Part shown: piece by piece, positions 47,191-59,293 of the stretch
Layout: every line of letters starts with the position of its first letter
How positions within the stretch are numbered: the first letter of the stretch is position 1
Assembly (NCBI RefSeq): GCF_963855985.1
Contig: NC_087118.1
Location: forward strand, 372,001-436,000
Length of the DNA: 64,000 bases
Source of the DNA: Ostrinia nubilalis
Lineage: Eukaryota; Arthropoda; Insecta; Lepidoptera; Crambidae
Direction: 5' to 3'
Translations under genes and position numbers: made by a program
Notes under the pieces: generated by a model
Databases searched by the model: none
What the model saw: only the letters and a program-made list of their open reading frames with translations
What the model was told of the DNA's origin: nothing

Positions 47191-47981
47191 TTTTATTTTT
47201 TACTTTTTAGTATTTATAATGCGGGTTTGAAAAGTTAAAATTTATTGAAACATTTTGGTTAAGGCGCAGCGTTAGTGATTATGATATATTATTTTTTGTA
47301 CACCCTCATAATATTCAGCTCTCAGCTCGTGCACCTTTGCAATGGGCTATTCATCTAATGGGTGAATATCAACAAGTGTATATTTTTGCCTAATTTTGGT
47401 GGAAATTGTTATTTGTGTATTTTTATTTTTTAATTATAGATCAAATTTATTGGAAACGTATACTGTTTCTAAAATGATTAAAACATTAAATTTTGTCCAG
47501 CAGTTTTTTAGATTTTCCTAACACCAAAATTAAGAGAACACCAAAATTTATATTAAAGCACCAAAATTGGAAATGCTGTCAGTCGGTCATGTCGGTGCCA
47601 GCCTGCTCAGTGCCAAGCTCAAGAAATCTTTTAAATTTACCAGCACCGACTCCAAAAATATTAATCATGGTATATTGTCCTAATAAATAAATAACGACGC
47701 GACGTACTTATTTTCTACTTTTTAGTGATTTTTGGCGTCAGTTTTAATTTTTTTGATAAAATTAATTTTTTTCATGCTTTTTACTTGATTAGTCCTTGTT
47801 GTGCCGTGTGGGGACGGCCGTAAAAGAATACTTTTCCCCACCGCCCACAGGAGGCGTGTCGTAAGAGGCGACAAACTCCTGTAGCACCGGACGGGCAGCA
47901 GCGTCTGCGTGCGAAACCAAGTAAAAAACTGCGATCGCCAACCCGCCTGCCAAGCGTGGCGATTAGGGCAAAACCCTCCAA
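47191..47981 (+). other. RTE 5' flank and 5' UTR (left arm)
   Basis: 47,191-47,700 is AT-rich sequence with no gene. The RTE 5' UTR appears to begin around 47,780 with TTGTTGTGCCGTGTGGGGAC and contains a conserved GC-rich stretch (CCACAGGAGGCGTGTCGTAAGAGGCG in two halves). Its exact start is not defined. The mirror copy is 53,304-54,094. Confidence 0.5.
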
Positions 47982-50850
47982 ATGGTGGCACAAACAAAAA
48001 AACGGCCCCTAGTCCCCGGCGGCCCCACTATCCCGGACCACGGTAGCGGTCACGGTAACGGTGGGGCAAGGGGTGCGAAGAATCCCCGGGGGATGCCAAG
48101 CTACCAACACCGACGACCTCTGGCCCTGGCAACCTATAACGCTCGCACACTGCGTACAGACGTGAAGCTAATGGAACTCGAGGAAGAATTGAGCAGGTTA
48201 CGGTGGGATATCGTAGGATTATGTGAAGTCCGAAGAGAGGGAGAGGACACCATAATTTTCAAATCCGGAAACCTGCTCTATAACCGGGAGGGCGACCAGC
48301 AGTCCCAGGGTGGTGTCGGGTTTATCGTCCACAAGTCCCTTGTCAACAACGTGGTCCAGATCGAGAGTGTTTCGGCGAGGGTAGCGTACCTGATACTCAG
48401 AATCACCAAACGGTATTCGCTGAAGGTCATACAGGTATACGCACCGACCACGGAACACCCCGACGACGAAGTGGAGACTATGTATGAGGATATTTCCAGA
48501 GCCATACATAGCTCCCGGTCCCATTTTACCGTTGTGATGGGGGACTTCAACGCGAGGCTAGGTAAACGAAGCGATAATGAGCCGAAAGTGGGGCAATTTG
48601 GGTATGGAGAGAGGAACGCACGTGGCCAACTGCTGGCTGGCTTTATGGAGAAGGAGGGCCTCTTTATGATGAACTCCTTCTTCAGAAAGCCAAAACAGCG
48701 AAAGTGGACATGGCTGCATCCCAATGGCGCTACAAAAAATGAGATAGACTTCATCTTGTCGACGAAGAAGCATATATTCAATGATGTCTCTGTGATCAAT
48801 TCGGTCAAAACAGGAAGCGATCACCGAATGGTAAGAGGCACATTGAATATCAGACCCAAGCTCGAGAGATGTCGACTGATGAAGTCTACGCTCCGCCCAG
48901 CGCCCATCCAACTCCAAAACCCCGAAAGCTTTCAGCTCGAGTTGCAAAATCGTTTCGAATGCCTAGGAGACTGCGAAAATGTGGACGAATACAATGACAG
49001 GTTCGTGGAAATTGTCCAAACGACTGGGTCTAAGTTCTTTAAAACCCGTCGTTCAAAAGGAACCAAAAAGATCTCTGACCTCACCAATCAACTCATGGAA
49101 GAGAGACGGAACTTGGTTTTGCAGTCCTCTGAAGATGCTGCTCAGTATCGGCGCCTTAACAGACAGATCTCCAAGTCTTTGACTCGCGACCTACGCCAAT
49201 TTAATACAGACCGTATTAAAGAGGCGATTGAGCGAAACAAAGGCTCTAAAGTGTTCGCAAGAGATCTGTCTGTTGGCCAAAGTCAACTGACCAAGCTGAA
49301 GACAGAGGATGGCAGAGCCATTTCGTCGGGGCCGGAGATATTGGAAGAGGTTGAGAAGTTCTACGGACAATTATACAAGACTGTACGCGCACCTGTCACA
49401 AATCTAGCCGAAGACCCAAGAGCTAGACTGACCCGACACTATACCGAAGATATCCCGGACGTCAGTCTGTACGAGATTAGAATGGCTCTCAAACAGCTGA
49501 AGAACAACAAGGCACCGGGTGATGATGGAATCACGGCTGAGCTTTTGAAGGCAGGCGGAACGCCGGTACTAAGGGCTCTTCAGAAGCTGTTCAATTCCGT
49601 CATCCTCGAAGGAAAAACGCCTACGACATGGCACAGAAGTGTGGTGGTACTCTTCTTCAAAAAAGGTGACAAAACCTTGTTGAAGAATTATAGACCCATC
49701 TCACTTCTGAGCCATGTCTACAAGCTGTTTTCGAGAGTCATTACGAATCGTCTCGCTCGCAGGTTCGACGACTTCCAGCCTCCCGAACAAGCCGGTTTCC
49801 GAAAAGGCTTTAGTACCATAGACCACATACATACGCTAAGGCAGATTATACAGAAGACCGAGGAGTATAATCAACCACTTTGCCTGGCGTTTGTGGATTA
49901 TGAAAAAGCCTTCGATTCGGTCGAGACCTGGGCAGTGCTACAGTCTCTCCAAAGGTGCCAAATTGACTATCGATATATCGAAGTGTTGAGGGGTTTGTAC
50001 AAAAACGCCACAATGTCGGTCCCCCTCCAGGATCGGGACTCGAAACCTATCCAGTTGCAGCGAGGGGTAAGACAGGGAGACGTCATATCTCCAAAACTGT
50101 TTACCACCGCCCTGGAAGATGTCTTCAAGCTTCTGGACTGGAACGGATTTGGCATAAATATCAACGGCGAGTACATCACCCACCTTCGATTCGCGGACGA
50201 TATCGTAGTCATGGCTGAGACCTTGGAGGATCTAGGCACAATGCTCGATGGCCTCAGTAGAGCCTCTCAACAAGTGGGCCTCAGAATGAACATGGACAAG
50301 ACAAAAATCATGTCTAATGTCCGTGTTGCACCCACTCCTCTGAAGGTTGGAGACTCTACACTCGAAGTTGTTGACAATTATGTATACCTGGGACAAACAG
50401 TCCAGTTAGGTAGGTCCAACTTCGAGAAAGAGGTCAATCGTCGAATCCAACTCGGATGGGCAGCGTTCGGGAAGCTTCGCCATATACTCACGTCCGAAAT
50501 ACCGCAGTGTCTTAAGTCGAAAGTATTTGACCAATGCGTGTTGCCAGTGATGGTATACAGATCTGAGACGTGGTCGCTTGCTATGGGCCTCATAAGAAGG
50601 CTCAAGGTCACCCAAAGGGCGATGGAGCGGGCTATGCTCGGAGTTTCCCTGCGTGATCGAATCAGAAATGAGGAGATCCGCAGGAGAACCAAAGTAACCG
50701 ACATAGCTCGCAGAATTGCTAAAATCAAGTGGCAGTGGGCGGGGCACATAGCTCGTAGAGACGATGGCCGTTGGGGCAGGAAAGTTCTCGAGTGGCGACC
50801 ACGGGCTGGAAGACGTAGCGTGGGCAGGCCTCCTACTAGGTGGACCGACG
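47982..50850 (+). CDS. RTE-clade retrotransposon pol: endonuclease plus reverse transcriptase (original copy)
   Basis: A long open frame encodes an AP-type endonuclease, with ATYNARTL (Asn, residue about 53), GLCEVRRE (Glu 82), VYAPT, VMGDFNARLG, NEIDFILSTKK and GSDHRMV. RT follows, with NNKAPGDDGITAELLKAG, FFKKGDKTLLKNYRPISLL, QAGFRKGFSTIDHIHTL, FVDYEKAFDSVE (Asp about 639), GVRQGDVISPKLF and LRFADDIVVMAE (FADD 737-740). The C-terminus reaches RTKVTDIARRIAKIKWQWAG and GRPPTRWTDDL, then switches into palindrome sequence at 50,851, adding about ten foreign codons before the stop at 50,879. The normal final block (WKSLGE..., CPAVDV...) is missing. Family proteins nick DNA and copy their own RNA at the target. 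All catalytic motifs are intact, so only the 3' end is lost. Confidence 0.9.
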
Positions 50851-53303
50851 ACCTCTTTCTCGAAGTTGGACCTACCTAACTGGACTGTTTGTCCCAGGTA
50901 TACATAATTGTCAACAACTTCGAGTGTAGAGTCTCCAACCTTCAGAGGAGTGGGTGCAACACGGACATTAGACATGATTTTTGTCTTGTCCATGTTCATT
51001 CTGAGGCCCACTTGTTGAGAGGCTCTACTGAGGCCATCGAGCATTGTGCCTAGATCCTCCAAGGTCTCAGCCATGACTACGATATCGTCCGCGAATCGAA
51101 GGTGGGTGATGTACTCGCCGTTGATATTTATGCCAAATCCGTTCCAGTCCAGAAGCTTGAAGACATCTTCCAGGGCGGTGGTAAACAGTTTTGGAGATAT
51201 GACGTCTCCCTGTCTTACCCCTCGCTGCAACTGGATAGGTTTCGAGTCCCGATCCTGGAGGCGGACCGACATTGTGGCGTTTTTGTACAAACCCCTCAAC
51301 ACTTCGATATATCGATAGTCAATTTGGCACCTTTGGAGAGACTGTAGCACTGCCCAGGTCTCGACCGAATCGAAGGCTTTTTCATAATCCACAAACGCCA
51401 GGCAAAGTGGTTGATTATACTCCTCGGTCTTCTGTATAATCTGCCTTAGCGTATGTATGTGGTCTATGGTACTAAAGCCTTTTCGGAAACCGGCTTGTTC
51501 GGGAGGCTGGAAGTCGTCGAACCTGCGAGCGAGACGATTCGTAATGACTCTCGAAAACAGCTTGTAGACATGGCTCAGAAGTGAGATGGGTCTATAATTC
51601 TTCAACAAGGTTTTGTCACCTTTTTTGAAGAAGAGTACCACCACACTTCTGTGCCATGTCGTAGGCGTTTTTCCTTCGAGGATGACGGAATTGAACAGCT
51701 TCTGAAGAGCCCTTAGTACCGGCGTTCCGCCTGCCTTCAAAAGCTCAGCCGTGATTCCATCATCACCCGGTGCCTTGTTGTTCTTCAGCTGTTTGAGAGC
51801 CATTCTAATCTCGTACAGACTGACGTCCGGGATATCTTCGGTATAGTGTCGGGTCAGTCTAGCTCTTGGGTCTTCGGCTAGATTTGTGACAGGTGCGCGT
51901 ACAGTCGTGTATAATTGTCCGTAGAACTTCTCAACCTCTTCCAATATCTCCGGCCCCGACGAAATGGCTCTGCCATCCTCTGTCTTCAGCTTGGTCAGTT
52001 GACTTTGGCCAACAGACAGATCTCTTGCGAACACTTTAGAGCCTTTGTTTCGCTCAATCGCCTCTTTAATACGGTCTGTATTAAATTGGCGTAGGTCGCG
52101 AGTCAAAGACTTGGAGATCTGTCTGTTAAGGTGCCGATACTGAGCAGCATCTTCAGAGGACTGCAAAACCAAGTTCCGTCTCTCTTCCATGAGTTGATTG
52201 GTGAGGTCAGAGATCTTTTTGGTTCCTTTTGAACGACGGGTTTTAAAGAACTTAGACCCAGTCGTTTGGACAATTTCCACGAACCTGTCATTGTATTCGT
52301 CCACATTTTCGCAGTCTCCTAGGCATTCGAAACGATTTTGCAACTCGAGCTGAAAGCTTTCGGGGTTTTGGAGTTGGATGGGCGCTGGGCGGAGCGTAGA
52401 CTTCATCAGTCGACATCTCTCGAGCTTGGGTCTGATATTCAATGTGCCTCTTACCATTCGGTGATCGCTTCCTGTTTTGACCGAATTGATCACAGAGACA
52501 TCATTGAATATATGCTTCTTCGTCGACAAGATGAAGTCTATCTCATTTTTTGTAGCGCCATTGGGATGCAGCCATGTCCACTTTCGCTGTTTTGGCTTTC
52601 TGAAGAAGGAGTTCATCATAAAGAGGCCCTCCTTCTCCATAAAGCCAGCCAGCAGTTGGCCACGTGCGTTCCTCTCTCCATACCCAAATTGCCCCACTTT
52701 CGGCTCATTATCGCTTCGTTTACCTAGCCTCGCGTTGAAGTCCCCCATCACAACGGTAAAATGGGACCGGGAGCTATGTATGGCTCTGGAAATATCCTCA
52801 TACATAGTCTCCACTTCGTCGTCGGGGTGTTCCGTGGTCGGTGCGTATACCTGTATGACCTTCAGCGAATACCGTTTGGTGATTCTGAGTATCAGGTACG
52901 CTACCCTCGCCGAAACACTCTCGATCTGGACCACGTTGTTGACAAGGGACTTGTGGACGATAAACCCGACACCACCCTGGGACTGCTGGTCGCCCTCCCG
53001 GTTATAGAGCAGGTTTCCGGATTTGAAAATTATGGTGTCCTCTCCCTCTCTTCGGACTTCACATAATCCTACGATATCCCACCGTAACCTGCTCAATTCT
53101 TCCTCGAGTTCCATTAGCTTCACGTCTGTACGCAGTGTGCGAGCGTTATAGGTTGCCAGGGCCAGAGGTCGTCGGTGTTGGTAGCTTGGCATCCCCCGGG
53201 GATTCTTCGCACCCCTTGCCCCACCGTTACCGTGACCGCTACCGTGGTCCGGGATAGTGGGGCCGCCGGGGACTAGGGGCCGTTTTTTTGTTTGTGCCAC
53301 CAT
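50850..53303 (-). CDS. RTE-clade pol, inverted copy, 3'-truncated
   Basis: The minus-strand frame starts at 53,303 and mirrors 47,982-50,435 with the same motifs, including FADD. At 50,850 it leaves RTE homology and reads the reverse complement of the left copy's tail, giving a nonsense C-terminus until 50,406. The 965-codon length equals that of the left ORF because the arrangement is symmetrical. It has three amino-acid differences from the left copy in the shared part. It lacks the region after LGRSNFEKEV and probably has no function. Confidence 0.9.
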
Positions 53304-54360
53304 TTGGAGGGTTTTGCCCTAATCGCCACGCTTGGCAGGCGGGTTGGCGATCGCAGTTTTTTACTTGGTTTCGCACGCAGACGCTGCTGCCCGTCCGGTG
53401 CTACAGGAGTTTGTCGCCTCTTACGACACGCCTCCTGTGGGCGGTGGGGAAAAGTATTCTTTTACGGCCGTCCCCACACGGCACAACAAGGACTAATCAA
53501 GTAAAAAGCATGAAAAAAATTAATTTTATCAAAAAAATTAAAACTGACGCCAAAAATCACTAAAAAGTAGAAAATAAGTACGTCGCGTCGTTATTTATTT
53601 ATTAGGACAATATACCATGATTAATATTTTTGGAGTCGGTGCTGGTAAATTTAAAAGATTTCTTGAGCTTGGCACTGAGCAGGCTGGCACCGACATGACC
53701 GACTGACAGCATTTCCAATTTTGGTGCTTTAATATAAATTTTGGTGTTCTCTTAATTTTGGTGTTAGGAAAATCTAAAAAACTGCTGGACAAAATTTAAT
53801 GTTTTAATCATTTTAGAAACAGTATACGTTTCCAATAAATTTGATCTATAATTAAAAAATAAAAATACACAAATAACAATTTCCACCAAAATTAGGCAAA
53901 AATATACACTTGTTGATATTCACCCATTAGATGAATAGCCCATTGCAAAGGTGCACGAGCTGAGAGCTGAATATTATGAGGGTGTACAAAAAATAATATA
54001 TCATAATCACTAACGCTGCGCCTTAACCAAAATGTTTCAATAAATTTTAACTTTTCAAACCCGCATTATAAATACTAAAAAGTAAAAAATAAAAACAAAT
54101 AAAAAAATATTTTTTAAAAACAAGTTTTTAATGCTCTAAAAAGAATAAAATAAAATATAAATTATTTCAAACCCATCAACTTATTACTTTACTCAATTTA
54201 TATGATTAAAAGCTTGTCGCGAGATTTACTTGTATAAAAAATATACATTAAATACGTAACTTGATCTTGCTAAAACTTTGATCTGAGTAAAAAATCAAAT
54301 AGTTAAATACATCTAGTATGTACTGTCTTAATCTCGCGACAAGCTTTTAGTCATATAAAT

Positions 54361-54370
54361 AGTAGTAGTG
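54361..54370. other. 10-bp junction between the two palindromes
   Basis: AGTAGTAGTG separates the outer end of the inverted copy of palindrome 1 from that of palindrome 2. It matches neither mirrored flank and looks like slipped GTAGT repeats of the adjoining GTAGTTTC, as in end-joining filler. Confidence 0.8.
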
Positions 54371-54430
54371 GTAGTTTCATTAATGGTATTGTTTACCCCA
54401 GACTACATCAGGCAACGAATTGGACCAGTG

Positions 54431-54907
54431 TTATCCGCAGCCTCGCCCGGGTCCGTAGCACGCAAAGCATTGCGAATAGTTCTGTTTGTAGCCATTAGCA
54501 CGCGGGCATGAAATAGCTGTCAACGTATGTTTAAACTGTCTATCTGTTCCAAATTTCCTAAAATATCTAGTACTAGTAAAAATATCCAAACAAACTAAAA
54601 TCCTTTTTAGTACTCTGATAGTTTCTATTGAGTTTACTGTTCGAGTTGGTTCCGCAATAACAAATTTACAAAATGCGTCGGTTATCACTAACATTTATAA
54701 CGCTTGCCCTTTTTATTTTATTCTACAGAATGGACCAAGATAGTCTACGTGGACCATTCGAAAAGGCTCGCTTGGTTTGGGAACAGGGTGCAACATACCT
54801 TCCTTATTGCCATGTTCGCCTTTCTTATAAGCACAATGTAAAAAAACTGTTACATATTTACGAATAAATCGTGACATTTTAGGAAACCAAAAATCAGTTT
54901 TGATCAA
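54431..54907 (-). pseudogene. Ty3/gypsy integrase, inverted copy
   Basis: Mirror of 59,416-59,892. The frame 54,907-54,713 reads WFPKMSRFIRKYVTVFLHC and then PSEPFRMVHVDYLGPFCR (first catalytic Asp). 54,694-54,431 reads MLVITDAFCKFVIAEPTRT (second Asp) and CPRANGY. Frameshifts separate the pieces and the final Glu is out of frame. The copy ends at 54,371. Confidence 0.8.
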
Positions 54908-55029
54908 TTCTAGGTATACAACGTTTAAATCCTACCGTGCCCTTTTTCGTCATGATGCATTTGAACTAGGTATTTACCACTTAGCTGTTCTGGAGCATCT
55001 TATTGAATCTTACCAATTAATGGGAATTA

Positions 55030-55423
55030 GAGATTCCGTGGAGGGTAGTTGAACGGGAAGCATGGTCGATCTGTTTTAATGGTTTCAATTTATTATTTAA
55101 TGGACTTTAGTGTACAAATTTGGTGTTATTTTGTGTTCTAAAGTGCAGTGAAGTGATAAATTATAAAAAACATTGAAATACTTCGAATTTGAGCGCGCAT
55201 CGAGTGTCGAGTGGGTTGTCGTATGAACAACCCGCTTTGGACCCGGTGGCGTCTTGAAACCTGCTTTCGGGCATACTTAACTCCACGGAATCCATGAGAA
55301 ATCAATAGAACTAAAACACCCACGTTCTATTGATAACTATGTCAATTTTCACTCGACATTGGCAGAAATAAACCTCCCAGAGAGGTTTGGTTGCCATTAA
55401 AAAAAAAAAAAAAAAAAAAAAAA
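55030..55423 (+). mobile_element. poly(A) retroposon in gypsy, inverted copy
   Basis: The 394-bp insert starts GAGATTCCGTGGAGGG and ends in about 27 A. It is flanked by the 10-bp duplication ATGGGAATTA (55,020-55,029 and 55,424-55,433). AATAAA lies about 25 bp before the A-tail. I see no pol III boxes or coding frame. It was made by LINE machinery from a pol II-like transcript of unknown source and then duplicated with the palindrome. The original is 58,897-59,293 on the minus strand. Confidence 0.8.
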
Positions 55424-55602
55424 ATGGGAATTACTACAAGACGATTCCCGTATAGTGTTTTTCGGTAAAACATATCATTTATCAACACAAAATCTTTTGT
55501 TATATCGAGGCCTGCCGTACTACTTTTTAACTGATCAAGTATAATTTTTAATTTATCGCCTTGAGACTGAAATTTACTGAGGTTTACTGAGACTTGAAAC
55601 AT

Positions 55603-55870
55603 TAAATAAATTTAGACACACTTTAAACAAATGGCTATTAGCTAAGTGCTTCTACTCCATTAAGAACTCCAAAGGAATAAATGTTGACATTTTAATGTGT
55701 ATTTTATGAATCATATTGTGTAGTATTATATTCAGTTTAAGTATATAACCTAGACATATAATGGAATCGGAATTAATCACTTCATTGTTTTTTTAACTAT
55801 TTTATGATCAAACCACTGTACCATATTCTTGGAAATAAATGTTATCTTATCTTGAATTGTATGAAACCAA
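55603..55870 (+). mobile_element. LINE 3' end inserted in gypsy, inverted copy
   Basis: On the + strand the frame NKFRHTLNKWLLAKCFYSIK then stop is the typical C-terminus of a Jockey/CR1 reverse transcriptase. A short 3' UTR ends AAATGTTATCTTATCTTG. It separates the gypsy RNase H tail from the integrase start. The original is at about 58,450-58,717. Confidence 0.7.
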
Positions 55871-56283
55871 TCTGAAACTTGTAACTGTATGACGACTCAG
55901 GGCATCGACGTGACGCATCCTCTCGCCTGGTTTGTATTCAACACTTACTTATATCATAATCTTGAGTAAAAAAATAATCACAACCTTGCGATTCGTAGGA
56001 TAATATCACGCTTCGTTAAAGTAGCTCGCACTACAGTACAGTCAGTTACAATTTTGACATGTCGATGGTGGAAGTATCAATTAATGTAAGGGACATTTTG
56101 GCCAAAATGAGTTATATATACCAACGCATTCAGAATTTTCGGCTCTATCGATTGGTATACTTGAAATGTTGATATCTTTAAAAAAATGTCCCTTACCTTA
56201 AACATTTTTAGTCGTCTGAATACGACTTTTGGGGAAATAAATGATTTAAAGGACGTAAATTCCTTTTAATAATACAATTCAGC

Positions 56284-56650
56284 ACAGGTCTCGATCGAAG
56301 CTTTCTCATAGTCCACAAACGCCAGGCAAAGTGACTGACTATACTCCTCGGTCTTCTGTATAATCTGCCGTGGCGTATGTATGTAGTGTACTAAAGCCTT
56401 TTCGGAAACCGGCTTGTTTGAGAGGCTGGAAGTCATCGAGCTTACGAGCGAGACGATACGTAATGACTCTCGAAAACAGCTTGTAGACATGGCTCAGAAG
56501 TGAGAGGGGTCTATAATTCTTCAACAAGGTTTTGTCGCCTTTTTTGAAGAAGAGTATCACCACACTTCTGTGCCATACCGTAGGCGTTTTTCCTTCGAGG
56601 ATGACGGAATTGAACAGCTTCTGAAGAGCCTTCAGCCCCTCGGTCAAAAA
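56284..56650 (-). pseudogene. RTE reverse-transcriptase fragment in C4
   Basis: Minus-strand frames read LQKLFNSVILEGKTP, FFKKGDKTLLKNYRPLSLL and QAGFRKGFST, then LAFVDYEKASIET, the same start and same lesions as in C1 and C2. It is cut off at 56,284. Confidence 0.8.
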
Positions 56651-56781
56651 CCCAACTGCGTAAAAATGAACAGAAAAAAGATAGAGACAAGACAACTTAG
56701 TGTTCATAAGTGTAGTAGGAGTGGGAGGCATTAAATGCATATCACCACCAAAAAAAGTAATTGATATCCTATATGCATATT

Positions 56782-57937
56782 ATTGGTGGTTAAGTGGTTA
56801 AGTGGTTAAGTGGGCAAATGTATGCTCGGATGCATACAAACTGGAGTGTGGAGTAAGGCAGGGTGGCTTGACGTCACCAAAGCTTTTCAATTTGTATGTA
56901 AATGACCTCATAGTCGAGCTGAGCAGCATGAGGGTAGGATGTCGGATTGATGGAGTTAGTATAAACAATATCAGTTACGCAGATGATATGGTGCTGCTCG
57001 GCCCGACTGGTAGTTCCATTGCAAAAATGTTGAGAGTTTGTGAGGGCTACGCGGCTGCACATGGCCTATTATACAATGTCAAAAAGACGGAATACATGGT
57101 CTTTGGGGCCGTCGGTGGGTCTCGTGACGATCCACCTACAATTACCCTTAACGGCCTGAACATAAAACGCGTCACTAAATTCAAATACCTGGGACACCTC
57201 CTCACCGACGACCTCAAGGACGATGTAGACATTGAGAGAGAGCGCAGAGCTCTGGCTGTTAGAGGAAATATGCTGATTCGCAGATTCTCCCGTTGTAACG
57301 ATGAAGTAAAGATCACACTTTTCAAAGCATATTGTCAGATCTTTTACACGGGAAGTCTTTGGGTCAATCATACCAAAAAGTCTCTGGATACCTTGCGCAT
57401 CCAATATAATAACGTCTTCAGAATGCTGCTGGGGCTGCCGCGCTTTTGTAGTGCGTCAGGGATGTTTGCTTGTCACAATGTTGATGGCTTCCAGGCTATA
57501 ATCCGCAAAAAGACAGCATCCTTGATAAACAGATTGCGTGCCAGTAGCAACAGCATTCTCATGACCTTAGCCAATAGGTATACATCACCTATCTGGAAGT
57601 GTCTGGTGCTTAGGGTGATTTAACTTATTTATTTTATTGACTGTTAATGAATGAATTTGAATTGAATTGAATTGAATTAATTTATTTATTTACTTTTATT
57701 TATTTGGTTTTAATTGATTTGATTTAGTTTGATTTTTAATTTATTGATTTTTAATATTTCTTTTTTGGTTTTTAAATTGATTTGATTTAATTATAATATT
57801 GATACTACGTTCATTGAAAAAATAATAATCACTTGATAATGATTACTAACATTAGCATTTAAGGTGTGTTTACTAACCACACTATGAACTATGAGTTGTT
57901 CGAAATAAAAACTTTTTATTTTTTTATTTATTTTATT
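56782..57937 (+). pseudogene. non-LTR reverse transcriptase fragment of another clade, inserted in C4
   Basis: The 273-codon + strand ORF 56,802-57,623 contains LECGVRQGGLTSPKLFNLYV, NISYADDMVLLGP (catalytic YADD) and FKYLGHLLTDDLKDDVDIER followed by the thumb. It begins inside the RT, so it is 5'-truncated. The 3' region has TTGAATTGAATTGAATT and ends at about 57,937 before C sequence resumes with ATTAACGTAAGGGCC. It is distinct from the RTE and Jockey-like elements here. I cannot name the clade with certainty. Confidence 0.75.
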
Positions 57938-58449
57938 TATATTAACGTAAGGGCCTAATTATGATAAATCAAAAAGTTTAAAATGAAGTAAGGTTCAATG
58001 AGTTCAAAAGTTAAAACCAACAGTTTAGGGTAAGGGTTGAATTGTATTATTAAAAGGAATTTACGTCCTTTAAATCATTTATTTCCCCAAAAGTCGTATT
58101 CAGACGACTAAAAATGTTTAAGGTAAGGGACATTTTTTTAAAGATATCAACATTTCAAGTATACCAATCGATAGAGCCGAAAATTCTGAATGCGTTGGTA
58201 TATATAACTCATTTTGGCCAAAATGTCCCTTACATTAATTGATACTTCCACCATCGACATGTCAAAATTGTAACTGACTGTACTGTAGTGCGAGCTACTT
58301 TAACGAAGCGTGATATTATCCTACGAATCGCAAGGTTGTGATTATTTTTTTACTCAAGATTATGATATAAGTAAGTGTTGAATACAAACCAGGCGAGAGG
58401 ATGCGTCACGTCGATGCCCTGAGTCGTCCATACAGTTACAAGTTTCAGA

Positions 58450-58717
58450 TTGGTTTCATACAATTCAAGATAAGATAACATTTATTTCCAAGAATATGGT
58501 ACAGTGGTTTGATCATAAAATAGTTAAAAAAACAATGAAGTGATTAATTCCGATTCCATTATATGTCTAGGTTATATACTTAAACTGAATATAATACTAC
58601 ACAATATGATTCATAAAATACACATTAAAATGTCAACATTTATTCCTTTGGAGTTCTTAATGGAGTAAAGGCACTTAGCTAATAGCCATTTGTTTAAAGT
58701 GTGTCTAAATTTATTTA
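58450..58717 (-). mobile_element. LINE 3' end inserted in gypsy (original)
   Basis: Minus-strand mirror of 55,603-55,870, encoding the last codons of a Jockey/CR1 RT and a short UTR. Possible target repeat GTTTCA on both sides. Confidence 0.7.
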
Positions 58718-58892
58718 ATGTTTCAAGTCTCAGTAAACCTCAGTAAATTTCAGTCTCAAGGCGATAAATTAAAAATTATACTTGATCAGTTAAAAAGTAG
58801 TACGGCAGGCCTCGATATAACAAAAGATTTTGTGTTGATAAATGATATGTTTTACCGAAAAACACTATACGGGAATCGTCTTGTAGTAATTC

Positions 58893-58896
<4 letters not shown>

Positions 58897-58927
<31 letters not shown>

Positions 58928-59293
58928 GGCAACCATACCTCTCTGGGAGGTTTATTTCTGCCAATGTCGAGTGAAAATTGACATAGTTATCAATAGAACG
59001 TGGGTGTTTTAGTTCTATTGATTTCTCATGGATTCCGTGGAGTTAAGTATGCCCGAAAGCAGGTTTCAAGACGCCACCGGGTCCAAAGCGGGTTGTTCAT
59101 ACGACAACCCACTCGACACTCGATGCGCGCTCAAATTCGAAGTATTTCAATGTTTTTTATAATTTATCACTTCACTGCACTTTAGAACACAAAATAACAC
59201 CAAATTTGTACACTAAAGTCCATTAAATAATAAATTGAAACCATTAAAACAGATCGACCATGCTTCCCGTTCAACTACCCTCCACGGAATCTC
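58897..59293 (-). mobile_element. poly(A) retroposon in gypsy (original)
   Basis: Minus-strand insertion with a poly(T) tract of about 30 on the + strand and the TAATTCCCAT duplication at 58,887-58,896 and 59,294-59,303. It contains a hairpin GGGTTGT/ACAACCC and a repeat of the 5' GATTCCGTGGAG in inverted orientation. Its source transcript is unknown. Confidence 0.8.

Larger units (their letters stand above)
46925..54360. repeat. giant palindrome 1 (3,511-bp arms, 414-bp loop)
   Basis: Left arm 46,925-50,435 and right arm 50,850-54,360 are reverse complements with no net indel: paired positions sum to 101,285 throughout (for example 47,982 with 53,303, and 48,219 with 53,066). I noticed only six substitutions, three changing RTE codons (Arg/His, Lys/Thr, Pro/Arg) and three in the MITE. 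The loop 50,436-50,849 continues the left RTE, so the left arm is the original and the right arm the copy. The outer junctions are abrupt at 46,924/46,925 and 54,360/54,361. Confidence 0.95.
56284..58258 (-). mobile_element. composite DNA transposon C, truncated copy C4 (loop of palindrome 2)
   Basis: In minus orientation it has the C left terminus ending CCACCATCG at 58,258, the left arm to 57,938, the linker and then the RTE fragment, which is cut at 56,284 by the palindrome junction. Its right terminus is lost. A non-LTR fragment is inserted at 56,782-57,937. The 56,060-56,283 stretch is the mirrored left end belonging to the duplicated arm. The flanks on the two sides are inverted copies (ACATGT), not a target duplication, consistent with the palindrome model. 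Confidence 0.75.

Noticed and set aside
50406..50849. Novel C-terminal domain of the 965-codon minus-strand RTE ORF
   Set aside because: That part is just the reverse complement of the left copy's C-terminal coding sequence in the palindrome loop.
48219..53066. Several 80-176-codon ORFs antisense to the RTE genes
   Set aside because: They are shadow frames of the GC-richer RTE coding sequence and appear in mirror pairs at sums of 101,285.
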